64,000 nucleotides of DNA from Solenopsis invicta (lineage: Eukaryota; Arthropoda; Insecta; Hymenoptera; Formicidae), in contig NC_052667.1 of assembly GCF_016802725.1 (NCBI RefSeq), positions 21,040,346 through 21,104,345 of the forward strand, in the 5' to 3' direction. The notes under the pieces are model-generated. The model had not been told where the DNA came from. It saw only the letters and a program-made list of their open reading frames with translations, and did no database searches. Shown here one piece after another: positions 1-12,800 of the stretch (position 1 is the stretch's first letter; each line of letters begins with the position of its first letter). The position numbers and the translations under genes are program-made.

Positions 1-434
1 CGACGTAAACGAATTAGTTGCGCGCCGCGTATGCTGTAATTCGTTTATCCTAAATAGCGGGGTTTCGTGAGCGGAATTAGGCATTAAAATTATTGCCGGC
101 AAGCCAGCAGTTTCCGTTTAACTTAACATGCTGCGTTTATACAATGACTATATTAATTCGTGATAAACTGTCGTAACTAAACGTTTGTATTTTGCTCTCA
201 ATTGACATAACCGACGACGACGTTTGAATCGATATTGATTAAAGCGAATAGCGTGTTTCGCTCTGCAACGGAAACTCGGTTTTGTGTTAAGATTGAGACA
301 TTCTTGTCGCATATATCTTGTTTTACGCTTTTATGTAATTTTGCGATTTCACTGTGAAATATGAATCCGTATTTTAAATCTCAGCACGTCACATTAGATT
401 TTTGTTCTCTAAATAAGCAATGGCTACTTTCGGC

Positions 435-558
435 AAAAAGCAATTTTCCAACTGCTGTAATATTCTTTAATACGATTTTTACGCTTAGTTCCTGTTGGAT
501 CAGAATGCATAAACTAATCGTATTAAAGAATTCTACAACAGTTGCAAAGCTGCTTTTT
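435..558. repeat. Imperfect foldback, about 43-bp arms
   Basis: The left arm 435-477 (containing CAACTGCTGTAATATTC and TTTAATACGATT) is inverted at 516-558 (AATCGTATTAAAG, TCTACAACAGTTG), with a loop of about 38 nt. A transcript could form a long hairpin. It may be a MITE remnant. No flanking duplication was recognised. Confidence 0.7.
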
Positions 559-3269
559 TTTGATGAACGCAACCAATATATGGCTACATAATATTTGAAA
601 TAATATTTATCTGAATCGAGAAATGATCAAAGATTAATGTGCTGCACTATTGGGAAATAACGCCATCGTATTAACTCCAGCAGTCTGAATGAGGTTGAAG
701 TGATTTGTTCGAACGAGAGACTAAGAGCCGCTAATACGAATTAATAATCGAATTGTCATTGGCAATTTGTGCGTAGTACATGTATTATCATATTTATATA
801 ATAATAATGCTCGATGAAGTATTTGTCAAATTATCGTTGTGCGCCCGTTGCACGAGAGAATTGCGAACATCAGACTTCTAAATTAAACGCGTCATCAAGA
901 GACTTGTAAATCGAGGACGTAGAGTTGCGACAGCTCGCGTCTCAATTATGCGAATTTGATCGACGAGTCGTTAATATTATAAAATTGACGAGTTTAAAAA
1001 TTGCCAAAAATCCAGATATCCTCGGCAAATAGTCATCCGGCGGATATCATCGGCAAAGTTAACGATACGACGGCGTTATTCGAAATTTCTTTGCCGGAGT
1101 GCACACGCCCGTCTATATTCGCGCTCGTAACAAATCCCAGCTGCAGCGGTTCTGCCGGTTTTGTTTTTGGTAATTAGATCGGCGATTTTCACGACGAGAT
1201 CGATAACGCGACGCGGAGCCTGCGGATTCTGCGGCATCCGGAGTTACAAAATGCCGCGCGAAGAAGGAAATGAGGATAATCAATGGTAATTGATGCGAGG
1301 GGCAGGGAGAGATAGGAGGCTGGAAGATAGGAGTAAAGTAGAACGGGGGAGGAATAGGGGGAAGGCGAAACTGAAAAGCCGGCCTTTAATCCGCGTTCCC
1401 GCGCCAGAAAAACTTTTCGATTTAGCTCCATTTAATTATGTCATCTTGCATTTGCTTAGCTCGCGATCAGCACTGTCTCTTTTAAATATCTGCTTGCTGC
1501 ATTTAATGTTTGATATCGTCCTTCGATTAGATACTCTCGTTATTTTGTGCAAAAATATTTTGTAATTTAGGCTTTATAAGAATTTTTTTATTAAAAATTT
1601 GAAATTTTATTAATTTAATATATTTAAAAAAAATCTAAAGATCGAAACTTTGAAAATTTATAGTTAAAAAATACAATATTTAATGTTGGATATTTGTGAC
1701 TAGCTTTTTTTAAACCTGAAAAGATTTATTACTAAATATTTGATGCGATGGAAATAGAACATTTCTATACGTGCTCGTTATTGCATCAAATTGAAAGTGT
1801 TTAATTATTTCAAATCCTGATTGATGAAATACTCTTACTATTATTATTCGAAATTATGTTTTAATTTAATAATCTATAATTATGTATCTAACTTTCTTCT
1901 GGATATTATAATATTAAACTCTGTATCTCTATTAACAGTATTAACCATTTTCGATCGTGTCTTTAATTGGCTTCACATCGCTCATTTGTCTCATTAAGTT
2001 TAAAATAATTGACAGGTTTATTAAAATAATGAATAATTTTCGAAATTTTCTTGCACGCAGCGATGATGTAAAATCAAATTCTTTTAAATTTTTTATATTT
2101 CTGATATTCATGACATGCTTCATGAAACGCGGAATCTAATTTAGATTAATCTAACAGATATTACCTAAGAGCCAAAAAATGTGACGTCTAAATTAGAACA
2201 GGAAATATCCTAAAATTTTAGAAGTACAATTTATTAATATTCAGAATATAGAACAGAAAATATCCTCAAATTTATAGAAGTACAGTTTATTAGTATTCAA
2301 AAGTATATTTAACTTTTTTCGCGAGATTTTATCTCTGAACTGTTCCTTCGTAAAAAAAGGTGGGATTTTTTCATTAGGTTCAAAGAACTCCGTTCGCGTT
2401 CCTTGCTCTTTACGCTCGTGACGTCTTAACGAATGAAATACCGAACATGATATCGATCGCGAATTCGTTTTCATTTCTTTCAACGTGTGCGGCTATGCGT
2501 TACCATTACGGTGTTTAGCGTCAGGTATAATGGAAATATCGTCGCACACACGGGAAAGAGCGTGACTTCCGTGCACAGATCGGAGGAAGAGGGAGTTTAG
2601 AGACGATAGGTGAAGTGTGAGCTCGCGAACGAGGTATATCGCATCTTCAAACGGAAGTGAGAATATGCAGCTTGAATTCATTAAAACGAATGCCAATCAA
2701 TCAAGCTACAACATTATTCCTGCTACGCTCGATCGTCACACGTGTTCTCGTAATCTTATATTCTGTAAAAAAAAGTATGAACTTTTTAAAACTTAGATTC
2801 TTAAAACTACATATAAATGAATATAAATTTAGATGGATTTTCTTCTAATCTAAAGCAAGTTAAACTTCTCATTGCGAGGCATATAAACTTGTATAAAATG
2901 GAAATTATACGTTTGGCTTTAGAGAGAGATAAGGCTCACTTATTTTCTAAGCCTCTTCTAGATATATAACTACGATCCCTTTTTCAAAGTTTAAAGCGAA
3001 TCTCTACGTAAGAGGATTATTATGGTATCTGTTGTTGGAAGATAAGGGAAATTAGCACATTACATAACAAGGATTCATCTTTTGTTCTTGTGAAAAGAGA
3101 GCTTTTGTACATAATGCGAATTACATATGTGGGTTTGTGTAACAAATAATTACATGTTACAGAAACGCGTTTTATACATAAAAAAAAATATATATATATT
3201 TTTTTTGGTTCTACTGTTAAGCAGATTTTTTTTTTTATAATCACTGAATGAATTTATTAAACTTTGACT
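559..3269. other. Intronic sequence, mostly AT-rich
   Basis: Unique AT-rich intron with a CpG-containing block at about 840-1430. The short frames here show no protein family signature. The sequence also holds the tandem duplication listed separately. Confidence 0.6.
2194..2304 (+). repeat. Two-copy tandem repeat, 55-bp unit
   Basis: TAGAACAGGAAATATCC at 2194 and TAGAACAGAAAATATCC at 2249 start two similar units, each continuing through AGAAGTACA and TTATTA(A/G)TATTCA. A simple local duplication in AT-rich sequence. Confidence 0.75.
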
Positions 3270-3690
3270 GAAGCGTGGCGCAACTGAAGAAGGTCGCGCA
3301 GCGCAGTAACGAATTAAGGACAGTATAGGAGATTCGAGCAAGCTGAAACGCGCTTAATCCGCCGGTTGCAACGAGATTCCGGAGATTTCCTCGGTTCCGC
3401 ATCTCGCGAGTGCTACTTGCGGAAACAAGGGCGGTTCGTTTTAATTCCGTATACGGTCGTGGTCTCGTCGGACTTAATTTTCCCGGCGCCCTCGCATTTG
3501 CATCGCGAAAAATCTCTGGTAATTCGGAAGCGGCGCGAATGCCCGTGCACTCGCGTCGTTGGCACTAGCCGGAATGATCGCAGCCTCACGTTCGCTAATT
3601 CCGTGTGTCTACTTTTCAGGATCAGATGTACCCTCTGTCGTTTATTTTTCTTTGTCGTCAGATTCATCGTGGGAATGTAATACCACGATA
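3270..3690. promoter_or_regulatory. GC-richer unique block, possible intronic enhancer
   Basis: A sharp rise in G+C and CpG between T/A-rich flanks, unique sequence without repeats, with a 104-codon open frame that resembles no known protein. Long introns of developmental genes often hold enhancers. Composition is the only evidence here. Confidence 0.25.
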
Positions 3691-4487
3691 ATCGCCGCGG
3701 TAATATGCAAATGCTCTTTCATGCTTTAAATTACAAATCAAATTCGTCCACAAAGAACATTGTGCGACGTTGCGCGAAAGTACGTGACTCGTGATACACG
3801 TGTGATCGTTCCGTGCACGATTATACATGTAGATTAATATTCAAATTTAGCTATTAGGAAGCGATGTGTTCGATGCCAACTACATTATGGAATCGGTTAT
3901 CTGGAGCCTAAAGTCGATGTTAATAATTCATCTTCCTTTGTTAGGCACTCTTTTTACACGCGCAAAGTAGTTATTAGCTTTGTTACATTGCACCCTCGTG
4001 TTTACGTTTTAATTTTGTGTGAAATTTTTTTATTATAAATTTTAATGTTATAGTTATAATAATTCTAGTTTGAATCTAAACGGTTTTGAATATTTCTACA
4101 TAGAGGCACTCTCATTTTTCGATAAAAAAAATTTTACACTTTTAAAACATTTCTGAGCATTCTCATTATATTTCGTAGTTTGTTATTGCAAAGTGTATTT
4201 AATTATAAAAATAATGATTTAGTTCTTTGTCTTTGCACTGTTTTGTGACCAATATTTTATTATTCTTTATTTTCATGTTACGTTATTCAGTATGTATTAA
4301 GCAAGATTGCGTTATGTTCGAAATTAATTAGCGAGCATTTAATTAGCTACACATTGCATCAAAGGCACGTTCTATTAAGTGCAAATTTATTGTGTTTTTG
4401 AATATAGAATTGAAGGTTAATAATTTGGTAACAATTACAATAACCATAACTGCCTGGGTAACTATCTTGACTTAACTAACTGGACTG

Positions 4488-4532
<45 letters not shown>

Positions 4533-6480
4533 TTTTTCTCTGTTTTTATAATTATGTTATTTAATTAGCGTAATATTTGCGTCTCCAATTTCCATTGATG
4601 ATAATCTCGGTCTCAGTTGCATTCGAATGTCTATTCGACGGTCTATTCACCGAATAAATTCAAAGACTAAATCAAACACTAGAGTAAAACAATTGAAGAA
4701 GGAATGCTCTCAAACTACATAAATAGACTTTTACGTTACGCAGTAAGAGATTACAGATATTTATAGAAAACGAAATATCTCGAACGGTATCTCGTGCGCT
4801 GCTTTATTTCTTATCGGATAGAAGTAACTCATTTAGAATTTTCGTTTACACGTGTCTTACTGATTGACGCAGTCTCACGCTATTTATACTCCAGTGTTAT
4901 TTTCAGTCTCTACACAGTTATAATGCCAACGTGATGTGACGGTGCGACAAAGAATCGTTTTTATTTAGACGCGCGGATGAGTACGTTGACGCTTCTGCTT
5001 TTCTTGGCATACATCTGTTAAATTCGATTCCTTGGTCAATGTGTTTCTAGCTAAATATAAGATATGCGATTGAGCGTGTGTTTCTGGTCTCGGGTGCCAC
5101 TCTGTCTGTCTCGAATTTGGATACTTGGCTACTATCAAAGTCTGAGCACGTATTAATTAGCGCAGCTCAGGTTTATACATTAACGACCACGTATGTCAAC
5201 AGAGTTTCACTTTGCCAACCTAATGACGCATTACTTTGACATCGCACTGTTACACGAGTGCTGCACACGAGCACTTTGTGTCGACGCATGTTGTGTACAC
5301 ATCATTTGCACTGAGCAGAATAACATTGCACAGCTGATACGTTACGGTACAATAAATTTATAAGCAATCAGATATAATATATGATATATCGATATCGAAT
5401 GTAAGTTAAGCTTTTCAGTGATTAAAAAGTATATACATAGTAATACTGAAAATATTTTATTTAAAAATCTAATTTTCCAGAAATACATATTGCATTTTAT
5501 GCTGAACGCAATTTATTCTTATGACTTTTAATTTATAAATCCAATATATAAATAACAACTAATTTATCTTATTATTTGGAATAAAAAGCTGTCTCGAAAA
5601 GAAGATTCACGTAACTGAATTAATCTTAATTATATTGCTTTAATCACCACACTTTAATTACTTTTTATTTAACATTCTTATTTTAACATATACTCAGTGG
5701 CGGAAGGTTCTTTTTTTTTTAATTTATCCATTAATTTTACGCGATTTACGAGTCGCGACTCTTCTTCGTATTTTTGAGCCCGCTGCCCGACGAGCCCATA
5801 CGTATGCATATTCGCATGCATATTTATACAAACGTAATCCTTTCCGCTTATTTGAATATTGTGCGGAGATACGATATAATTATTTAAACGCACGCCATGA
5901 TTTATTCGCTCGGAATTTGCAAGGTATTATTTTTTTACTTAACCGATGGAATGTTCGCGGATCAATATGACGGACCGAAATCATTCATCTCCCGATATCG
6001 TTATCCCACACATACGCATGATTGTGTTCGCGTGTACGTAGATTTCTAGATAGATTTGCTATTAAAATTTCAGCCATACCGACCACGTCCTCCTGCCCGC
6101 TACCCTTAACGTCATAACAACCCTGCTGCGCAGTGGTGCGTCGAATTAACATTTCAACGAGGATGGTCGTACACGCTTCGCCATCACGATAAAACGGACG
6201 CGTTATTGCTTTACTGAATAAACATCGTGCCATTCCAAAATTCGTGTAGCGACTGCGAATGTACATGAAACATTACATAGTATATAGATCGTTTTGGAAA
6301 TAATAGTTTCAATCTCTTGACAGCAAATTCTTCGATTAATTCGCAGTCATTGTGTTTTTAGCTAGAGCTTTGAGATAATAATGGCCTTTGAATTATAGAC
6401 TGGCAAAAAATTATTTGAAAGAAAATGTGTAAACAAAACACATTTAAATAAATGTTGAATGTTTACATCCAAATATTTCA
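3691..6480. other. AT-rich intronic sequence
   Basis: No exon or RNA gene recognised. Contains one TC microsatellite and many homopolymer A/T runs, with a few moderately GC patches near 4860-5350 and 5990-6260. Confidence 0.6.
4491..4529 (+). repeat. (TC)n microsatellite
   Basis: An uninterrupted TC run of about 39 bp, followed by a further pyrimidine-rich stretch to about 4542. Confidence 0.95.
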
Positions 6481-6494
6481 TATACGAACACCGT

Positions 6495-6533
6495 TACTAA
6501 TTTTTAACGTGATTTTTTTTGTTGCAGGTAAGT
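6495..6533 (+). promoter_or_regulatory. Recursive splice site (ratchet point 1)
   Basis: Seen: branch-point consensus TACTAAT at 6495-6501 (A at 6500), a run of eight T and TTG, then CAG ending at 6527, joined with zero spacing to GTAAGT at 6528-6533. Known: such zero-length exons let a long intron be removed stepwise, since splicing to the AG regenerates a new 5' splice site. Drosophila kuz has experimentally shown sites of this kind. Inferred role: splits the kuz intron. Use in this species is untested. Confidence 0.82.
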
Positions 6534-6574
6534 GTTTTGGACGGCCAATGGTTACAGCATAATAATCGAAAACA
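6528..6574 (+). other. Candidate RS-exon after ratchet point 1
   Basis: A second donor, ACA|GTGAGT, begins at 6575, so ratchet point 1 could be recognised by exon definition as a 47-nt exon. Read in the phase of the kuz intron (phase 1), it runs AAG TGT TTT GGA ... and meets TAA after eleven codons. The length is also not a multiple of three. If retained, it would act as a poison exon. It is expected to be skipped normally because the ratchet's own GTAAGT is the stronger donor. Confidence 0.5.
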
Positions 6575-6654
6575 GTGAGTCCAATACACTATGTTTTTAC
6601 ATACACTATGTGATAAATTAATATGTATTTTTTTAACATTCTTTAAAATTTATG

Positions 6655-6897
6655 TACATTGAGAAAAAGAAGTTGTTAAATTGACAAAATTTTTTAACTT
6701 GATTAAATTTCTTTGATTCAAGTATCCATGTATTTAACTTAAATACACAAAATACTTGAACATTAATTTAATTTATATATTTAATTTGAACATCTATATA
6801 TTTAGCTTAAATACATAAATATTTGAAATAAAGAAAAATCAAGTTGGAAATCAAGTTGGAAATTGTACTTCAATTAACAACTTTTTTTCTCAGTGTA
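6655..6897. mobile_element. TA-flanked palindromic MITE (Tc1/mariner-like)
   Basis: Left end TA-CATTGAGAAAAAG at 6655 and right end CTTTTTTTCTCAGTG-TA at 6897 are inverted copies, with TA on both outer sides, giving a 239-bp element (6657-6895). The arms continue imperfectly inward (GTTGTTAAATTG against CAATTAACAAC, then AACTTGATT against AATCAAGTT). There is no coding capacity. A non-autonomous Tc1/mariner-type element fits. It sits about 130 bp after ratchet point 1. Confidence 0.7.
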
Positions 6898-9800
6898 TAT
6901 GTACATATCAATCTATATATACACATAATTTTTACTATTTGTCATACCTGTGTCAGTCTTTTGCTTTTTGAGGAATGATATGAAAGAAAAAAAAGAAGTC
7001 ATGTAAATAAAAAAATATAGTTATACATTTACGTATACATTTTTAAAATATGTACAATTCCATAAATAAAAATTAATACGAGAAAGATTTAATTTAATTA
7101 GTATACGTAAATTAGTATACGTAAAAAATTATTAGCGTTATAAAGATAATATTTTGAATTTTTACATGACTTTTGGTAAACAATGTAATAAATTTTAAAT
7201 GTGTAAGTGAGTGATGTACACACTACAAGGTGATAGATTGGAACATGTTCTCAATGTTATTTTTTTCGAAAATTTAAGAATTCTTGTCGCAATGAGAATA
7301 TACGTGGTTGAATTCTAAAGTGTCTCGTTGAAAATTAGTTATCGGAAAGTCTTCAGACATTGCCCGGACCGACGCGGCGATCGGACGTAGCAACGGCTGA
7401 GCCGCTTATAGCCGTCCGTAATGTTAACTCTATCGTCGTTCCTTCGCGTAGGGTAATGAATTTCGCATTACCGGGGCTCTGCGTTAGCTTGGGCGACGGC
7501 TGAGACAGAACTTTATTAACGGTTACGCGGATTTACGGTTGGCGGAGAGGAGCTATCACCTCGTCCGCCTTAAAACGCTCACCTGGTTCAACGAGCGTTC
7601 ACTCCGCAGACGAATGAGGGTTTTGAACAAAAACGATTTGAAAAAGATTTTGAGTTTGTACATTACAATGGATCCGTACATATTTTTTCAAATGTACTTT
7701 TATGTGGAAAGAATGGTTTTGTTGAATTACCTGGAAATTTAGCTATAGATATAGATTTCAAAATAACTTTGTTGGATCATCAAAATTTTGTCAGGTACTC
7801 GAGCACGATGAAGAAAGCTGTAAAAAGTTTCAACATTCTAGTTTAACAAAATTATGTTTAGATCTGTATCTCGTAATAATTTTAAACACTTCAGCAAAAA
7901 ATATTATTTCCACGTATGATAACAGTATATTTTTTGAAATATATATTATATATAGGTATTATTATCTCACTTGTTGGAACCTTTTGAAAGATGTATCGAA
8001 AACACGCTCATTTTAATTTGATAAAATAAGATTTATTCTTCTATTTCTACACAAGTTTGCAAATAATTTGCATCTAAATGGAGAAAACAATTTTACATGT
8101 CTAAAAAGTATATTGTAGATGAGACTTTATGAGCTAAAAAAAAGAAAACAAGTTACAATCGGTTATTTTATTATTATTTTTTTTATTATTCTTATATGGA
8201 AGGAATGATTTTGCTGAAGTATCTAAATTTAGTTGGATACAAATCTGTGAAAATAATTTTAACGAACTGCTGAAATAATTATGACGAATTTTCAAGCATG
8301 ATGCCACAAAAATTTTGACAGTTTAACAATCAATTTGAAAACCCAATATAATTATTTTTGTGACCTAACAAAATTATTTTCAGATCTATATTCAATTAAA
8401 TTGTTAAATACTTTGGCAAACCGTTCTTTTCGTGCATAAATAGTTTATTATTTTGATCTAACCGTAACTTGGAAAAAATTGTATTAACCCCGTTTAAGAT
8501 TCAGTGCTCGAAATAACTGTAGTATTACGTATTACTGTCGTCGGAAACAAGTAGTGGAGAGATAGAATACTAATCCGTTCGCCGGTTATCTTGTAACGCA
8601 ACATTAGACTTAAATGTGCGAACGTCCTCTGTGCGTTTCCACTTCCCGCTCTGTGTCTTCCCGCGGAAATAAAATCAGTTTCGCAAGCGAGGGTTAATAA
8701 CTCCTTCTCACGCACGTGCTACTCCATAATTGCGCGTTTCCGGTGGCGGAGCCGCCTCCGTCGCTGTCCCGTTAAATTTAATTCCGGCAGTGCGTGCCGA
8801 TGACGCGTCCAATTTTGGGCGAATTAAAAAGAAAGTTTCTCTCTCATTCTTCGCGCCGATTATTCGGATAAAGAGAATTGCTGTCGATCAATTTTTTTTA
8901 TCAATAGAAGATAATTTATGATATCATAATTTAGCTTTTATATTGCTTTTTTCTTGATAATGCACATAACGTCTTTTATTAATTTTTTTTTTCATGACTT
9001 GATTTGGAACTTACTTTTTAAAATGCAAAATTTTTTTCACTGTTTTTAATTGATGATTTCATTCCTAGAATTGACAGTTGGAGATATCTAATTCTAGCTT
9101 TTAGAAAATTCTAAGCTTAATTTTAAGATTGCGTATCTTCTTTTAAGTACCACAATATTTGGGATTACCGAGCAAATTTATTCCTCTGAGATTGAAACAT
9201 TTAGCAAACCAAGTTCAATCGAGCGTGTGGATTTGTATTCATGGCAGGCAATGTGAATTTCTTTCTCGTTGGGGTAACGTTTTACGACGCGTTTTTACGA
9301 CAAGATATAACGCGGATTACAAATCGTAAATGGGGAATAGTGAGCTTCTTCCATTACGTGCTGCTTGGAAATCGTATATGTCTATTACTTACTTGATAAA
9401 GAAAAATAAAAACGCAAGTAAAGTACTATCAGACAGGTAGATGGAAAAAAAACGAGAGTGTGTGTTAAAAACTTTTTAATTTCTCATATTTTCTATCGTT
9501 TTATGATCGTGATTGAACATTTGACGAGTCATTAAATTCTAATAGTTTATTTTCGAAAAATTGTTAACTATTTCGGTGAATTGTACGATTTTCTAGTTGG
9601 AGATTTTATAAATTGTCTTGTTACGCAGGTAGACTTTAAACTGCACATTTTATGAACTTTCCTGTATCTAACGTAATAAGTTTGAGAAAGTATTTAACGA
9701 CGGGTCAGTAGAATAGAGTCAGTTGCGGCCTCTATTTACTTCACCACTTAAGCTCGCCGACGTGCAATGGTCGCCAATACGACGTTCGTAAAAGAGCAAT

Positions 9801-12800
9801 GTTAGTACCCTATACGAGACCTGTAGCTTAATCTATAGTTTCGAAGAATAGAGATGTTTAGAACGTATTTTCTGTACACACCGTAAAGTAAGAATTAAGT
9901 AAAAGAGAAATGTTGAAGTGAGTATTTAATACATAATTTTTTGCTTAAATAATAAATTAAAAATTTTCATTATCTATTTACGTAGCTTAATTTGCATAAA
10001 TTTTATCTAATTTTTCATGATGCAAAACTCATTGTTGTACCGACATTTTTAAACTATTGAGATTACAAGAAATAAATTAACGCGCGAAAATCATTCTGTA
10101 CATCTAAAGATAATTATTAGAATTTATATAAGATTTTTTCTCTACGAATAAAATATTTCGATCATTTGATGCGTTCTTATTACGGAAGAGTAGGATTTAC
10201 CTTTGAGCAGAGTACCGTAGATTAAGCCTGTCAGACCGTCTTAATTTGATCGACGGAAGTGGAACCGCATGGCGAGAGGCTTCGTTAGAACTCTGGTCAT
10301 GTTGATCCTTTCGCAAAGCCCGTCTGATATACACAAATCGTTCTCTTTCTGTCTTTATGCATTATTTTTTTAATTTGTCTTTCTTTCTCACATTTTCTTT
10401 TTCGCTCCATCGTCTTCATAATAATTGTCAAATGCTGATCGAACAGACAATAAGAAAATAGCTGGAGGATGATTATAGACGCGAAACCAACAAATCGATA
10501 TTAATTTCTGCGAGGTAAAGTTCTATTCTGTACGTTCTTCTAACGTGTTTAACTCAATCGACTAAACTTCTAAAAATGAAAATTCTCTGTTTTTGTTTAA
10601 TATTGAAGTCCGGACTTTTTTATCGAGAAAAGGGAGAAAGAATTTTTGGCAACTAGATTTTCGGCGTACTATTTGATTCGGGTCAGGAAGTTGGAAGAAA
10701 TGGTAGTGCTGATAGTTGGCACAAACATCATGCCGAAATAACAAATAAACCAGGCTGAATTGCGAGCTTGATCGACTTGCTCTTAATTTAATCTAATTTA
10801 AGCTTTTGATTTAAGCTTTTCCGGGATTCTTTATCTTTGTTTTAATAAAGAAATTACGTAATTAAATTTTAAATAGAATCGCATAGCTGTTTCCGGAATT
10901 AGTTTAATATTACAGAAGGTATATTACTTATAAGACAGTTGATGCGTAAAAATATTATATTCTTGAAGTAGACATATTTATTATTACATTAATTAAGTTA
11001 GAGGATGAAAATTGTCTCTTCTTGTAATAAGATTATTAGAACGGAGTCCGTGCAAGCTGGCTAATTGCCATATTAATGGAAAATCGTCGTAAGTAACAGG
11101 AGTAATATAATAGTCTCAAACATCGCTAATTCTATTATCGACTTTATCGGAAACGAGTTCGGGGAGTCTATGGAAACTAAATGGCTCTGACTGAAGTGCG
11201 ACCGTACGATTGAGTTACTTGGTTTTAATTTCATGTAACAAACGTAAAAAAAAGTTCTATTTTACTTTCTATTTTACTTTTTGTGTTATTAATGGTTTCG
11301 ACTATATCAAGCCAGGCGATATATTTGAAAGATTAAAAAATTAAATTATTGTGAAAGAACAGAGTAACAGCAGAGGAAGAGATAAATATTATTTTATAAG
11401 GGAGGGGACAAAAATGTTGGACAAATGTTTTCAAGATTTATGGATCTGTATTTAGAAAACAAAAATGTCAACGTCTATCGCGTATCCTGCATTTCCATTC
11501 TAAACGAAATTTAGAATAAACAGAGCCGTCATAAACACCGTCATAAACAACGGAGATTTGTTAACAATTGATGCTGGAGTCTAATTAAAACAAGTAATAT
11601 TTGAGCGCATTTAACATTTTAAGTCTTATATATTAAGTATGTATATGCTTTTATATCTATATATTTTTTTAGAATAATTATATTACTTTACAATTAGTAG
11701 GAAATTTTACGTATTAAGTAATATTTTATAAATAATATATAATGAAAATATATATAACTTCCTAAAATCACTTAGTTACAATATTATATCGTTTTGAAGC
11801 TGTAAATTATAAACATATAGGAAAGGTTTAAAATGTTTTTTGCTTACGTCGATACGAGAAAAGAAATGGTTTTGGTGTAGCCACGTAATGATAGCCAATT
11901 AAAATCGGCCGTCAGACATGGGATCAAATGTTGTCGAACACGACCATCAAGGATCAACAAATCCTTCCACGGCTTACCGTAGCTTACGACTTTAGACCGT
12001 CGTATTAATCTCAAACAACCGTCCCTAGTGTGCCTCAGAGGCGGCATGAATATGTATGCGCGGCACATAACCACCGTCAGGCCCTTCGTCGAGTGGCGAA
12101 TGGTGGAGAGTGGTTCCTGCTTCCAAACCGGAGCAGTAGGATCAACCAGCTAAATTGCAGACATCGACTGCGCTGATTAGGTGGAATCTGGTTCGAAGTG
12201 ACCAACTCCACGTTGCACGCAAATGTTGATCGCGTTAGAACCAGTCTGATTGTCTCGCCGCTCGGCCGCCGTCCAAGTATGCCAAACTTTAGACAACCTG
12301 AAATTGGCCCTAATCTTGGTCATTTGAATCAATACCGTTTTAACGAACCAAATGTTGTAAAGCCCTTTGCATAACAGATTACAGCGCAGAAACGGTACAA
12401 TAATTCAAGAAACGCGATTGTGCCATGTATGTTGAGAAACCGTACGTTTCTTGTTACACTCGTTAAAATTGGACGTATCAGCATATTCTGTATCACTTTT
12501 TTTATAGGTTTATCGATTTAATTAAAAAAATTTCGTGATTGATATATTAACGAGTTATATTCAATTTGCATTCAATGCTTTCTATATTTTTTATTGCTTT
12601 ATATGTTTTAAAATTTTCCATTCTTGCTGATTCGCAATAAACGAACATGTAAAAAGTGAGCCTACAAATATCAAATTTTTAAATTAAAATATTTTACTCG
12701 GCAACAAAATTATATATTTACTTAATCAAAATTTTTCCATGCGACAAGATAGAACAAGTTTCTTACAGAGAAATTATTTTTTTTTATCTAATATTATATG

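Noticed and set aside
3366..3680. 104-codon plus-strand frame that might be exon 1 of kuz
   Set aside because: No N-terminal signal peptide, no phase-1 donor at its end, and it does not lead into the prodomain.
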